Below are positions 8,306-17,892 of a DNA stretch of 64,000 nucleotides, piece after piece (within the stretch, counting starts at the first letter, position 1; each line of letters opens with the position of its first letter). The DNA comes from Gimesia aquarii (GTDB taxonomy: Bacteria > Planctomycetota > Planctomycetia > Planctomycetales > Planctomycetaceae), in contig NZ_CP037422.1 in assembly GCF_007748175.1 (NCBI RefSeq), positions 1,998,411 to 2,062,410 of the forward strand, given 5' to 3'. The notes under the pieces were generated by a model. That model made no database searches and was not told the origin of the DNA. It saw nothing but the letters and a program-made list of their open reading frames with translations. Position numbers and translations under genes: made by a program.

Positions 8306-9772
8306 ATGAATAAACAGTATTCTCTTCAGAACTTCTCAGGTAAGCTTCCTCGTCGCAACTTCCTGACGAGCCTCAGTTCCGGTCTTGCTGGAATTTCGCT
8401 GGCTTCCTTATTACAAGAGGAAGATCAAGCCCGTGCATCCACGGCACATGTTCCACCCGATGGCAAAGCTCATTTTCCTCCCAAAGCGAAAAGCGTCATC
8501 TGGATGTTCATGCGCGGTGGCGTGAGTCATATGGAAAGTTTCGATCCGAAACCAATGCTCACCAAATACGCAGGGAAATCGATCAGTGAAACTCCCTGGA
8601 AAAGCGTTCAAGAATCTGAAAAACTGAAACGAGTACGTGTTGTTGTCGTCAACGATGCCAACGGGCAACAAAGAAATAAAGTTTATCCACTGCAGGTGGG
8701 TTACAAGAAATATGGTCAGAGTGGTATTGAGGTCAGCGACTGGTTCCCCCATATTGGCAGTTGTGTCGATGACATTTCTATCGTGCGCTCCATGTGGACC
8801 ACAGACGACAACCATGGTGCACAGGTCCAATTCCACTCCGGCAGACATATGTTGGATGAGAGGGTACCAACCATTGGTGCCTGGATTAATTATGGTTTGG
8901 GATCACTGAATCAGAACCTGCCGCAATTCATCAACATGGGTCCCCGCTTTTTTGATGTGAGAGACGGACATTATTTAGGGCCTGCCTACGATTCGGTTCC
9001 CCTCAAAGTCGATCCGAAAAATCCGCTTCCCTATGCAAAGCCTGAACTTGATCTATCGAATGCAGAACAGAAGATTGAGTTCTCTCTTATCAATCAACTC
9101 AATCAGCTAAGCTCTATAAAATATCCGAATGATAGTACACTTCGAGCACGAATTAAGTCTTATGAGTTGGCATTCCGCATGCAATCGGCAGTCCCCGAAG
9201 TCATTCGGTTTGATCAGGAAACCAAAGAGACTCAGGAACTTTATGGGCTGAATGATCCTGCAACAAAACCATTTGGAATGCAGTTATTGGCTGCGCGACG
9301 ATTTGTAGAGAAGGGCGTTCGTTTTGTCCAGATCATGCATGGGGGTGGTGCTGCCGGTGCCTGGGATTCGCATTCCAATCTGAAAACGAATCACTCCAAG
9401 CTGGCAAAGCAGGTCGATCAACCAGCGGCAGGGCTGATAAAAGACTTAAAACGCAGAGGTTTATTAAAAGATACGATTGTTGTGTTTGCAACGGAATTTG
9501 GACGAACACCTGGTTCACAAGGCAGTAACGGCCGTGACCATCATCCATATGGTTTTTCAATCTGGATGGCCGGTGGTGGAATCAAGGGTGGTGTCGCGCA
9601 TGGCACAACGGATGAACTTGGGTTCCATGCCGAAGAGCATCCGCATTATGTGACTGACGTGCATGCCACGCTGATGAAACAGTTGGGACTGAATGCCCGC
9701 CGTCTCGAAGTGCCTGGCCACAAACGCATTGAAATGGATTTCGGTCACTCTATCGACGAAATCATCGCATAG
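8306..9772 (+). CDS. DUF1501 family protein, Tat-exported
   Basis: A 488-residue protein with a twin-arginine leader ([22 protein letters not shown]), so it is probably folded in the cytoplasm and exported by Tat. The body matches DUF1501, a sulfatase/alkaline-phosphatase-like superfamily member: [85 protein letters not shown]. The conserved Asp/His-rich blocks suggest a metal-binding alkaline-phosphatase fold; the substrate is unknown. An AAGG stands about 7 bp before the ATG. It follows the DUF1549 gene by 9 bp and is closed by the terminator at 9781-9822, which defines a two-gene operon. Confidence 0.92.
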   Translation: MNKQYSLQNFSGKLPRRNFLTSLSSGLAGISLASLLQEEDQARASTAHVPPDGKAHFPPKAKSVIWMFMRGGVSHMESFDPKPMLTKYAGKSISETPWKSVQESEKLKRVRVVVVNDANGQQRNKVYPLQVGYKKYGQSGIEVSDWFPHIGSCVDDISIVRSMWTTDDNHGAQVQFHSGRHMLDERVPTIGAWINYGLGSLNQNLPQFINMGPRFFDVRDGHYLGPAYDSVPLKVDPKNPLPYAKPELDLSNAEQKIEFSLINQLNQLSSIKYPNDSTLRARIKSYELAFRMQSAVPEVIRFDQETKETQELYGLNDPATKPFGMQLLAARRFVEKGVRFVQIMHGGGAAGAWDSHSNLKTNHSKLAKQVDQPAAGLIKDLKRRGLLKDTIVVFATEFGRTPGSQGSNGRDHHPYGFSIWMAGGGIKGGVAHGTTDELGFHAEEHPHYVTDVHATLMKQLGLNARRLEVPGHKRIEMDFGHSIDEIIA

Positions 9773-9780
9773 CTTGTATA

Positions 9781-9822
9781 ATAGATTACTTGCGAGGTCG
9801 AATCGCAAGTAATCTATTTTTT
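9781..9822 (+). terminator. Strong rho-independent terminator after the DUF1501 gene
   Basis: ATAGATTACTTGCGA (9781-9795) and TCGCAAGTAATCTAT (9803-9817) form a perfect 15-bp stem with a 7-nt loop, followed by a run of six T (9817-9822). It begins 8 bp after the DUF1501 stop codon and lies directly before the SASA esterase gene, so that gene needs its own promoter or read-through. Confidence 0.9.
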
Positions 9823-9845
9823 ACAAATTGTGTGAAAGGTTTCCT

Positions 9846-10775
9846 ATGTGTCGTTTTGCATGCGTTGCATTAATGCTGATCCATATTCAATTCTTCTGTA
9901 GTACTAACACTGCTTCCAGCAAAACATATCATGTGTATTTTCTCGGTGGCCAATCTAATATGGATGGCTACGGTTATACCAAAGATCTTCCGGCCGATCT
10001 CAAACAACCGATTCCCGACGTTATGATCTTTCATGCAAATCCAAGCCCGGACGGTGTTGCCGTTGATGGTCGCGGTATCTGGTCTCAGCTCAAACCCGGT
10101 CACGGTGCTGGATTCAAATCAGATGGGAAGGCCAATGTTTATTCAAATCGGTTTGGAGCTGAGCTGACGTTTGCGAAAACACTGAAAGAACTCGCTCCAA
10201 ATCAAAATGTTGCTTTGATCAAAATTTCGCGTGGTGGAACTTCTCTTGCTATCGAGGCGGCTGGCAACTTTGGTTGCTGGGACCCGGATTATGAAAAGGG
10301 AACGGGAGAAGGTAAGGGGATCAATCAATACGACCATTTTCTCGCAGGTATGAAACGCGCACTACAAACGCGGGACATTGATCAGGATGGTGAAAGCGAT
10401 ACCCTGGTTCCCGCTGGTATTGTCTGGATGCAAGGCGAAAGCGATGCCGTTTACGCTGAAGAAATCGCGCGAGCGTATGAGGCCAACCTGAAGCGACTGA
10501 TGGACTTAATTCGCGCTACCATGTACGCGGATGATCTCCCTGTGGTCATAGGACGCATTTCCGACTCAGGAAATCATCCCGATGGAAAAGTCTGGAAACA
10601 TGGTGAGATCGTACGAGCCGCACAAGCCTCGTTTGTCAAAAAAGACAAACGTGCAGCACTTGTAACCAGTACTGATGATTATGGTTATTCAGATCGTTGG
10701 CACTATAATTCTGTGGGTTATCTGGATTTAGGAAAGAAATTTGCCCAGGCCCTATGGAATCTCCCTCAGGAATAA
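9846..10775 (+). CDS. SASA-type carbohydrate acetylesterase (sialate O-acetylesterase-like)
   Basis: The frame opens with a TTG at 9828, inside 6 bp of the preceding terminator; the ATG at 9846 is preferred because GAAAGG stands 6 bp upstream and a signal peptide starts there (MCRFACVALMLIHIQFFCS). The mature protein shows the SGNH/SASA pattern: block I GGQSNMDG with the catalytic Ser (about residue 37), a middle block KISRGGTSL, block III WMQGESDA, and DRWHYNSVGY near the end with the Asp-His pair. SASA enzymes remove acetyl groups from sugars in polysaccharides or sialic acid; planctomycetes have many. A short Asp-rich insert (DIDQDGESD) looks like a calcium loop. It is about 309 residues and complete. 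Confidence 0.85.
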   Translation: MCRFACVALMLIHIQFFCSTNTASSKTYHVYFLGGQSNMDGYGYTKDLPADLKQPIPDVMIFHANPSPDGVAVDGRGIWSQLKPGHGAGFKSDGKANVYSNRFGAELTFAKTLKELAPNQNVALIKISRGGTSLAIEAAGNFGCWDPDYEKGTGEGKGINQYDHFLAGMKRALQTRDIDQDGESDTLVPAGIVWMQGESDAVYAEEIARAYEANLKRLMDLIRATMYADDLPVVIGRISDSGNHPDGKVWKHGEIVRAAQASFVKKDKRAALVTSTDDYGYSDRWHYNSVGYLDLGKKFAQALWNLPQE

Positions 10776-10846
10776 TACTATCCTGTTTTGAGTGATTCGC
10801 ATTTTACAATCTGTTTTTCGATAGAAATTGTGATTTAGGTATCAAT

Positions 10847-12217
10847 ATGAAACCGGAACTTCTCTCCCCCGCTGGGACGCGTAAGGCAATGCAATATGCC
10901 TACGCATTTGGTGCTGACGCCGTTTATGCCGGGCAGCCTCGTTACAGTCTGCGTGTTCGAGAAAATGAATTCAATAAACTGGAAGTCATGGCAGAAGCCG
11001 TTGAAGAAGCACATAAACTGGGTAAGAAATTCTATATTGCGAGTAACATTGCACCTCACAATCTGAAAGTGCGTAGTTATCTCAAAAACATGGAACCGGT
11101 TATCGATATGAAACCGGATGCCCTGATCATGTCTGACCCCGGGTTAATCATGATGGTACGAGAACGTTGGCCAGAAGTTCCCATCCATTTATCAGTTCAG
11201 GCGAATGCCGTCAATTATGCCACTGTTAAGTTTTGGCAGAACTTTGGTCTGACTCGCGTCATCCTTTCTCGCGAGCTATCAATCAAAGAAGTTGCTGAGA
11301 TTCAGGAAGAATGTCCTGACATGGAACTGGAAGTCTTCGTGCACGGTGCACTTTGTATCGCGTATTCAGGGCGCTGTCTACTTTCCGGTTACATGAATCA
11401 TCGTGATTCAAATCAGGGAAACTGCACAAACGCCTGTCGCTGGGACTATAAAGTGAATGAAGCGGTCCAGACCATGGAAGGTGATATTGTGCTAAAAAAT
11501 CCTCCCCCTCCCCAAAGTCAGCAGCAACTTCCCATCGTGGATCAGGTATTTTTGTTGGAAGAACCACAACGCCCCGGCGAATACATGCCTGCTTACGAAG
11601 ACGAACATGGTACCTACATCATGAACTCGAAAGACTTGCGTGCGGTACAGCATGTCAAGACTTTTAGTGATATGGGAATCAGTTCGCTGAAAATTGAAGG
11701 ACGCACAAAATCATTCTTTTATGCTGCTAGAACCGCACAGGTTTATCGCAAAGCCATCGACGATGCCGCCGCGGGTGTTGAGTTCAATGAGAATTTGTTG
11801 GAAATGCTCGACAGTCTTTCCAATCGTGGTTATACCGAAGGCTTTTTCCAAAGACATGCTTCAGAAAGTATGCAAAATTATGAGCATGGTCGTTCGGTCG
11901 CTAACAAACAACAATTTGTCGGCGATATTATTGACCGTGAGGAAGATGGTCTGATTATCGATGTCAAAAACAAGTTTGGACTCAACGATGAACTTGAGTT
12001 GATGACGCCCTCTGGAAATACGGTCTTTGAATTGAGAACATTATTAAATCAAAAAACCGAATCGATTGATGTCGCTCCTGGTAGCGGTCATATCGTGAAA
12101 ATCCCGTTTGCTGAAAATCAGCTTGAAGAAAGTGCGGGACAATTAAGCGCACATGATCAACGGTTTGCGTTATTAATGAAATCAGTGCAGACACCGGCCA
12201 CAACAAGCCTTGTTTAA
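10847..12217 (+). CDS. trhP: U32 family protein TrhP (YegQ), prephenate-dependent tRNA uridine hydroxylation
   Basis: A 456-residue protein matching the U32 'peptidase' family from the first residue (MKPELLSPAGTRKAMQYAYAFGADAVYAGQP). The segment LEVFVHGALCIAYSGRCLLSGYMNHRD followed by NQGNCTNACRWDY carries the cysteines (FVHGALC, GRC, NCTNAC) that bind an iron-sulfur cluster in this family and is close to E. coli YegQ. YegQ, renamed TrhP, is needed for 5-hydroxyuridine formation at tRNA wobble position 34. A start RBS (TTTAGGT) lies 8 bp before ATG. The last region (about 360-450) is a small beta domain. It ends 6 bp before the convergent BON gene. The close relative RlhA is less likely given the length. 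Confidence 0.85.
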   Translation: MKPELLSPAGTRKAMQYAYAFGADAVYAGQPRYSLRVRENEFNKLEVMAEAVEEAHKLGKKFYIASNIAPHNLKVRSYLKNMEPVIDMKPDALIMSDPGLIMMVRERWPEVPIHLSVQANAVNYATVKFWQNFGLTRVILSRELSIKEVAEIQEECPDMELEVFVHGALCIAYSGRCLLSGYMNHRDSNQGNCTNACRWDYKVNEAVQTMEGDIVLKNPPPPQSQQQLPIVDQVFLLEEPQRPGEYMPAYEDEHGTYIMNSKDLRAVQHVKTFSDMGISSLKIEGRTKSFFYAARTAQVYRKAIDDAAAGVEFNENLLEMLDSLSNRGYTEGFFQRHASESMQNYEHGRSVANKQQFVGDIIDREEDGLIIDVKNKFGLNDELELMTPSGNTVFELRTLLNQKTESIDVAPGSGHIVKIPFAENQLEESAGQLSAHDQRFALLMKSVQTPATTSLV

Positions 12218-12223
12218 TACAAA

Positions 12224-12886
12224 CTATTTTTTGGCAGCAACCGTTAATTCATTTTTTACCTTACGAACACCTGGCTCCAACATAGCCAGGAACTCCACCA
12301 GTTTTTTGGCACTTGCTGATTCGACTTGACCACGTAGTGTGACACTCCGATCAGCGTTCAACTGGAACTGCACATCTCGAAACCGTTCGTTTCGTTCTTT
12401 GATTCGACCAAAGGACTGATCCATTGATGTTTTCATATTACTTAGCGGGAGAGGAGCAGACTTAAATGCCACTCTCATCTGTGGACGAAATGCAGGCGCT
12501 TTTATTGCATTCTGACCTGTATTAAACTGATTTCGACCATTTTGAAATCCGCTCGTGTTTGCCCGGTTAAAGTTGCGATTCTGCCCAACAGTATTGGCCG
12601 TATTTTGTGCATTTGTACGTCCAATAAATGAGTTTTGCGCTGCATCGGATCGACCGATGAAGGAATTTTGAGGAGTCACTGTTTGCGCGTTACCAAAAGT
12701 AGAAAGCCCTAATTGGGAATCACCAAAGGCACTATTCCTGGAACCCGTATTCCCAAAACTCGTTCCTGCATTACCCGAGGCATTATTTGACAAAGATTGT
12801 ACCTGAGCCTGACATCGCTCGGAGAGACCAAAAAGCAACAAGGCACAAACTATGACGTTCATTGTATTTATGAGAACAAAACGCAT
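12224..12886 (-). CDS. Secreted BON-domain protein with Asn/Gln/Gly-rich linker
   Basis: A 220-residue exported protein; CAGGAG stands 7 bp before the ATG and a signal peptide ends near CQAQ. Residues about 30-125 are low complexity, rich in N, Q, G, S and F, and include two close copies of the motif QNSFIGR. The C-terminal 65 residues form a BON domain (RNERFRDVQFQLNADRSVTLRGQVESASAKKLVEFLAMLEPGVRKVKNELTV, shown here in part: VTLRGQVESASAKK, VRKVKNELTV). BON domains bind phospholipid membranes and occur in some secretins and OsmY. The gene lies 113 bp downstream of the lipoprotein that follows the secretin gene, on the same strand, so it may be the last gene of the secretion cluster. Confidence 0.75.
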   Translation of the reverse strand: MRFVLINTMNVIVCALLLFGLSERCQAQVQSLSNNASGNAGTSFGNTGSRNSAFGDSQLGLSTFGNAQTVTPQNSFIGRSDAAQNSFIGRTNAQNTANTVGQNRNFNRANTSGFQNGRNQFNTGQNAIKAPAFRPQMRVAFKSAPLPLSNMKTSMDQSFGRIKERNERFRDVQFQLNADRSVTLRGQVESASAKKLVEFLAMLEPGVRKVKNELTVAAKK

Positions 12887-12999
12887 CGTGTTTCTCCTGA
12901 AACAGAAGCAAACGCAAAACCAGCTTGAATAAACGTTAATTATAACATCGACTTTTTACTGTGGAAGTAAATAACCTGTTTTCTGATTAGAGAATCATG

Positions 13000-13890
13000 T
13001 TATTCCACAGAACCACTTAATCGAAACTTACGATAACTGGTCGAATTTGCGGGAATAGATTCATTCTCAGAATTCCTAAATCGTTCCGTTGATTGTTGCC
13101 TTTGGTCATCCAATAAACGAGCCATTTGATTTTCCAATTGGCGAATTCGTTCATCGCGTTCATCTAAAACAGGCGTCAACGATTCTGCTTTCGTTTGCTG
13201 AATTCGTTCTTGTCGCTGTTCAGAATCATTAAATTTAATTTGTTTATGCTCCCGAGATAGCTCTAGACGCTTTCCTGTTTCTCGTCTTGCTAAAGTATCG
13301 ACTTCGATCTGACCTTTTGCTTCGAAGTGCTGTTGGTTCTGTGTTAGAGACGTTTGCCTTGTTTCAGGAGTTGTTCCTTCCAGTTTCACTGAAACCATTC
13401 GCGAATAGACATCAGAAACTCTTTGCTGGGTCAGTTGAACGCGCAAGGCACATTCCGCTTGAATCCGACCTTTTCGAACATACGGTATGAAAACCTGATA
13501 GCCAGGACCTAAAGTCGATTCAACCGCGTGAGCCTGCCATGCTCCTGAATCAAATTTGTATTGATGAATTGGTTTTGTTTGACCTTCCAGATCACCCTGG
13601 TCATCGAATAGATGAATCATCACCTCGCCCTTCACGTAAACAGGCGAGGGGTTATTATGCTGGAAAAACAATAACTGGCCAGCAAATCCTCGGGTTGGCA
13701 TTCCATCAACCCCTTTTCCTTCAGCCGGTTCCCAGAGTGCTACAATTTCATAGACCGGTTTTTTGGGTGTCGCAAACTGATGTTTCATTTTCCAATCCCA
13801 ACTGGTCAGATCGATGCTTGCGCATCCCGTAACGAGTGTTGAAAGAAATAAAATCATCAAATATCGAAAAGGCATGATTAAATAGTCCAT
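13000..13890 (-). CDS. Lipoprotein coupled to the secretin gene, candidate pilotin or accessory factor
   Basis: A 296-residue lipoprotein. The signal peptide ends with the lipobox VTGC; the alternative ATG at 13875 would keep the same lipobox. Residues about 40-175 form a beta-rich domain (YEIVALWEPAEGKGVDGMPTRGFAGQLLFF, then VKGEVMIHLFDDQG). Residues about 205-270 are strongly helical and charged and probably form a coiled coil (RRETGKRLELSREHKQIKF, RDERIRQLENQMARLLDDQRQ). The start codon is only 3 bp from the stop of the secretin gene, which suggests translational coupling. Secretins often need a small lipoprotein (pilotin) for outer-membrane assembly; this protein is in the right place but is larger and shows no sequence motif that proves the role. 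Function is inferred from position. Confidence 0.7.
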   Translation of the reverse strand: MDYLIMPFRYLMILFLSTLVTGCASIDLTSWDWKMKHQFATPKKPVYEIVALWEPAEGKGVDGMPTRGFAGQLLFFQHNNPSPVYVKGEVMIHLFDDQGDLEGQTKPIHQYKFDSGAWQAHAVESTLGPGYQVFIPYVRKGRIQAECALRVQLTQQRVSDVYSRMVSVKLEGTTPETRQTSLTQNQQHFEAKGQIEVDTLARRETGKRLELSREHKQIKFNDSEQRQERIQQTKAESLTPVLDERDERIRQLENQMARLLDDQRQQSTERFRNSENESIPANSTSYRKFRLSGSVE

Positions 13891-13893
13891 TTA

Positions 13894-16800
13894 TTAATCT
13901 CGCCCCCAATAAGGAAAACGCCTTTGTTTTACCGGCTTCTTTTTAGATCGTTTTGTTAAAGCCTCTGTTTCATAACCGATTTGCTGGATCTCTCCACTGC
14001 TTTCATTTTCGATCATTTCAGATGAATTCAAATTGGATTGAGGCATCTCAGCTGGCGGTATCGGTTCTAAGAGCCCGTCTCCATCAGGGATGAACTCTGG
14101 TTCTCCCGGAGGTACAGCAAAAATAGGTCCATGCATTTCTTCCGCTTTTTCTTCCATCAGGTGAATGCGCTCTGCTTCGACCTGCTTAATGAATTCGGAA
14201 TCAGCATCATTTTGAATGATGCGTGGAGTCAGGAACACCAATAACTCTTTACGTCTGGTTGAGGATGAGTCATAGCGAAAGGGGATGCCTAAAAAAGGAA
14301 TATCACCCAACCAAGGGACTTTGCGTTCAATAGTAGTATCAGATTCGGTAATCATTCCACCTAAAACTACAGTTTGACCATTGGGAACGCTGACCGTCGT
14401 CTGGACTTGTGTAATGTTCTTAATCGGAGATTCAACAACATTTCCAGTGGTTGCATCCGTAAAGATGGGAACGCTTTGTCCATCAAAATCGCTTTTCTCA
14501 GCTATGGTTTCCATGACAATATTACCATCAGGGCTAATCCGTGGTGTCACTGCCAGAATAATTCCTGCTTCATCTTGTTCGATGACAGGGTTTGCTGAAC
14601 CTACACTGGAAACCGTGACGCCGTTCACCACCGGAACAATTTGTCCCACCTGTATTTGGGCGGTGACATTATCGACCGTTCGAATTTGAGGACGGCTCAA
14701 TATGTGCACATTCCGTTTGGCAGCTAATGCCCGAATTAAGACACTGACAGACTCAGAACTAGCAGAAAGCACCAGTCCACCAAAGCCAAGATCATCATTA
14801 CCGCGCTGTAATGAAAAGTTACTCAATGCCTGACCGGCCGTATTTCCAACGTTATTAGAATTATTGGTTCCCAGTGGGTTAATACTATTAAACAGAAAGC
14901 CGGGCGTTGCCTCTTGGGAAACAATTGTTTGGTTGGTTTGAGTGACGTTATTTTGTCCGGTGACGGTTTGCTGTACCGTCAGAATGTTGTCGATGATACT
15001 TCGATTAAAGAGCAATGAATCCTGAATTCCCAACTCAACTCCAAACTCGTCATCGTTATCCAATTCGACTTCAACAATCAAAGCCTGAATGATGACTTGC
15101 GGAGCTTCCTTATCCAATTCTTTGACGAGATTGGATATTTCAGCAAAATAGCGAGGCGTGGCACTGATAATTAAATTATTGTTTATCGGTTCAGGAACGA
15201 CAATGATTTCGCGTTCCAGCAACTCAAAACTACTGATCAGATCAGGGTCCTGAGCAATAAGTGAACGTTGAGTGTCAAGAAATTCATTAATGGCTACAGC
15301 CACATCCGCGACCGGAGTGTTTTTCAATTGAATCACTGTAGTTTCACGTTTTCGGCTATCTGCACCATCCAATTTTAACAGGATGGCTTCGACAATCTGT
15401 AATGCATCAGCTCCGCCTTGCGCGACAACTGAATTGGTTCGTCGATCTACCGTAAATTTCAAGGGTACTAAGTTACTGTTGGTATCATCAATACCCGCAA
15501 TTTGAATTCCTAAATCAGTTTGTTGATTCTCGACGGAAAAAGTAGACTGTAGCAAAGTCACCATCAAGTCTGCGTCAGCGTTTTTCAATGTAAAAACTTT
15601 TAATTCCGCAACCGTCGAGACACGTTGATCAAATTGATTGATTAAAGCTTCTACCAACTCCAGACTGTCTTTAGGAGCAGTAACAACCAGTGTGTTTGCA
15701 CGCGGATCGGCAATGACTCGAATGTCTGCTAATAATCCTGATCGCAAGACCTGGCTTTGAGATCCATCGTGTGTCAAAAACTCCAGGACAACTGAGCGTG
15801 CTTCCTGTAATTGTTGGGCTGTTTCACCCCCCGCGCCTCCAAAATTAGCTCCGGAACCTGCTGTTCGAGCTGCTGCCGGGTTAAGCACACTTTGTAATGT
15901 TGAGTTCAGAGTTTCAGCTAAATCCTCTGCAATCGCATTCTTTAGAGGAAATATTTTGACACGGCTGATTGCCTTGGATTGATCCTGGTCAATCTTCTGA
16001 ATCAGCGCCGCGACCTCCTGCATATCTCTTGGCTGGGCTTGAACGATGATCGAATTGGTTCGTATATTGGGAGAAACAATAATGCGAGTTCCCAACCCAC
16101 CTCGTTCATCGTAAAACTCACGTAATGTTGTAGAGACTTGAGTGGCACTGGCACTTTTCAAATGAAACACACCAAATTCGGTGAGTGGGTTCACGGGCTG
16201 ATCCAGTTCCTCTGCCAGCTTAAGAATCGAAGGCATATCTGTATCAGGTGCTAGAATCAATAATGCGTTGGGCTTTCCCAGAGGAATGAATTTGATTTTT
16301 TGAGTCTGCCCTTGAATAGCTCGTAAGTTAACAAGCTCTTCATACACGCCATTCAAAAGATCAGCCAGTGCAGTCGAATTGACATGACGCAGATTTAATA
16401 AATGGATGTCAGGACGGGTACCTGCACTTAATTCTTCCAACTCTTTGATGATCTTCATCAGTGCTTCAACATCTTCATCTTTACCGCGTAAGATCAGAAC
16501 TCCGAGATCTGGGACAGACTCGATATTCACATTGCCCTTTAGATCTTGCAATAATTCCGGAAGCGCTTGCTGTTTTTGAGCTTGATCCGGTTTCTCTGCT
16601 GGACCGGGTGGTACTGGATCTTGACTTGTGTTCTCAGGCTGTTTTTCGTCAAAACTGATTTGATCTATACGCTGTCTTAATTGATTGAAACTTCGATTAC
16701 GTAAGTGCGGTGGTGTTTTAGGAGCACTATTTTGAGATAAGCTCAAATGCGAACCTGTTTTAACTGTACTTGCTTTCAATTGCTCATGCAGGGTTTGAGC

Positions 16801-17892
16801 AACTCTACCAATTTTCATCGTACCTGATACAAGCTGAATTGACTCTGCATAACCTTTGGCAGCTTGATCAAGTCTCATGACAGTTGATCTTAATGAATTC
16901 GCTTTGGAACTAGCGCATTCAAAAACCAATGCATTGTTTTCTTTATCGAGTCCTATACGAAAATCAATATGTGAATCAACTGGGTTCTCTAAATCAGTTG
17001 ATTCATCCTTGAGTACCTTTTGAGTTCCATTCATAAAAACTACGATTCCGGGGAAACCACCTGGACCCTCTCCCTGCAGTTCAGCACGTGTTTCTAAGGC
17101 ATGATAGAACTGTCTGAGAATTTCTGTACTACTCAACGTACTTGGACGAACTGAAAACAGAGTTTTCCTCAGTTTCGATTGAGATTTTGGAAGTTTTTGT
17201 GCACTTTCTTCAAAAGTCGCTGGTACATCTGGCTGAGTGATGCGTGATTCAGACGCCTTAGTTTGTTTCTGGTAGTTTACCTGTTGAACTCCATGATTCT
17301 TTCTTTCGGTATTTATTTTCGATTTACCGTTTTGGATGGTCGGGGGAATATACTTTGCCTTGGTCTGTCGAAGATCGAGAACGACTAGAAATTTGTCTTT
17401 TTGAAGCAACCGAAATCCCTTAGGTTCGAGTTCTCGATTTAAGATTTGTAAAGTTTGATCAAAGGAATGCAGTCGTTTATCTCGACGCGAAAAAAAACCT
17501 TTCGGTACAACATCCATTACCAATGTCAGTTCATTTTGCTCTGCAACTTGCTCTAATACTTTCTTCCACGTCGATTGGACATAGTTTAAAGAAATTTCTG
17601 CAGGCGCTTTACCTGGTCGATGTTCGTTCTGGGAAAAGCTTCGCTCATAGTCATCTGAAACAGCTTTAGTTTCCTTCGTCTTTGTAGAGGATGGCTTTCG
17701 GAAGCGATTCCAAAACGAGGGCTTTGAGTCGGCGTAAACAGAAACCGAAGGCCCGCAAAGAACGAGCAGTGCTAACAGGCAACGTAAATGCCTGGAACAA
17801 TTTCTGATTAATCGTATGAATAAAAACAACGTTTCACCCCATTGATACCATAAGCCGACTTCAGGAATTCTGATCAAGGAATGTAGACGCAT
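13894..17892 (-). CDS. gspD: Secretin GspD/PilQ with five N-domain repeats
   Basis: A 1332-residue outer-membrane secretin, about twice the length of E. coli GspD. After a hydrophobic export signal (about 28-55) and a charged linker there is an N0/STN-like domain (about 100-185, LNYVQSTWKKVLEQVAEQNELTLVMD). A long variable part follows, then five N1-type repeats between about 495 and 930; each starts like 'vf.LKnA.a..l...L' (LLNLRHVNSTALADLL, VFHLKSASATQVSTTL, IFPLKNAIAEDLAETL, VFTLKNADADLMVTLL, VIQLKNTPVADVAVAI) and ends with 'NsliV.a......v..li..lD'. The barrel domain covers about 930-1226 with the classical signature VPNGQTVVLGGMI and PWLGDIPFLGIPFRYDSS. An acidic tail follows. It forms the outer-membrane channel of the secretion system. 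It is separated from the PilO-PilP fusion by 302 bp and coupled to the next lipoprotein gene. Confidence 0.95.
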   Translation of the reverse strand: MRLHSLIRIPEVGLWYQWGETLFLFIRLIRNCSRHLRCLLALLVLCGPSVSVYADSKPSFWNRFRKPSSTKTKETKAVSDDYERSFSQNEHRPGKAPAEISLNYVQSTWKKVLEQVAEQNELTLVMDVVPKGFFSRRDKRLHSFDQTLQILNRELEPKGFRLLQKDKFLVVLDLRQTKAKYIPPTIQNGKSKINTERKNHGVQQVNYQKQTKASESRITQPDVPATFEESAQKLPKSQSKLRKTLFSVRPSTLSSTEILRQFYHALETRAELQGEGPGGFPGIVVFMNGTQKVLKDESTDLENPVDSHIDFRIGLDKENNALVFECASSKANSLRSTVMRLDQAAKGYAESIQLVSGTMKIGRVAQTLHEQLKASTVKTGSHLSLSQNSAPKTPPHLRNRSFNQLRQRIDQISFDEKQPENTSQDPVPPGPAEKPDQAQKQQALPELLQDLKGNVNIESVPDLGVLILRGKDEDVEALMKIIKELEELSAGTRPDIHLLNLRHVNSTALADLLNGVYEELVNLRAIQGQTQKIKFIPLGKPNALLILAPDTDMPSILKLAEELDQPVNPLTEFGVFHLKSASATQVSTTLREFYDERGGLGTRIIVSPNIRTNSIIVQAQPRDMQEVAALIQKIDQDQSKAISRVKIFPLKNAIAEDLAETLNSTLQSVLNPAAARTAGSGANFGGAGGETAQQLQEARSVVLEFLTHDGSQSQVLRSGLLADIRVIADPRANTLVVTAPKDSLELVEALINQFDQRVSTVAELKVFTLKNADADLMVTLLQSTFSVENQQTDLGIQIAGIDDTNSNLVPLKFTVDRRTNSVVAQGGADALQIVEAILLKLDGADSRKRETTVIQLKNTPVADVAVAINEFLDTQRSLIAQDPDLISSFELLEREIIVVPEPINNNLIISATPRYFAEISNLVKELDKEAPQVIIQALIVEVELDNDDEFGVELGIQDSLLFNRSIIDNILTVQQTVTGQNNVTQTNQTIVSQEATPGFLFNSINPLGTNNSNNVGNTAGQALSNFSLQRGNDDLGFGGLVLSASSESVSVLIRALAAKRNVHILSRPQIRTVDNVTAQIQVGQIVPVVNGVTVSSVGSANPVIEQDEAGIILAVTPRISPDGNIVMETIAEKSDFDGQSVPIFTDATTGNVVESPIKNITQVQTTVSVPNGQTVVLGGMITESDTTIERKVPWLGDIPFLGIPFRYDSSSTRRKELLVFLTPRIIQNDADSEFIKQVEAERIHLMEEKAEEMHGPIFAVPPGEPEFIPDGDGLLEPIPPAEMPQSNLNSSEMIENESSGEIQQIGYETEALTKRSKKKPVKQRRFPYWGRD

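Noticed and set aside
8411..8848. A 145-codon frame antisense to the DUF1501 gene
   Set aside because: Shadow of a strongly conserved gene; its peptide has no domain and the sense frame is certain.
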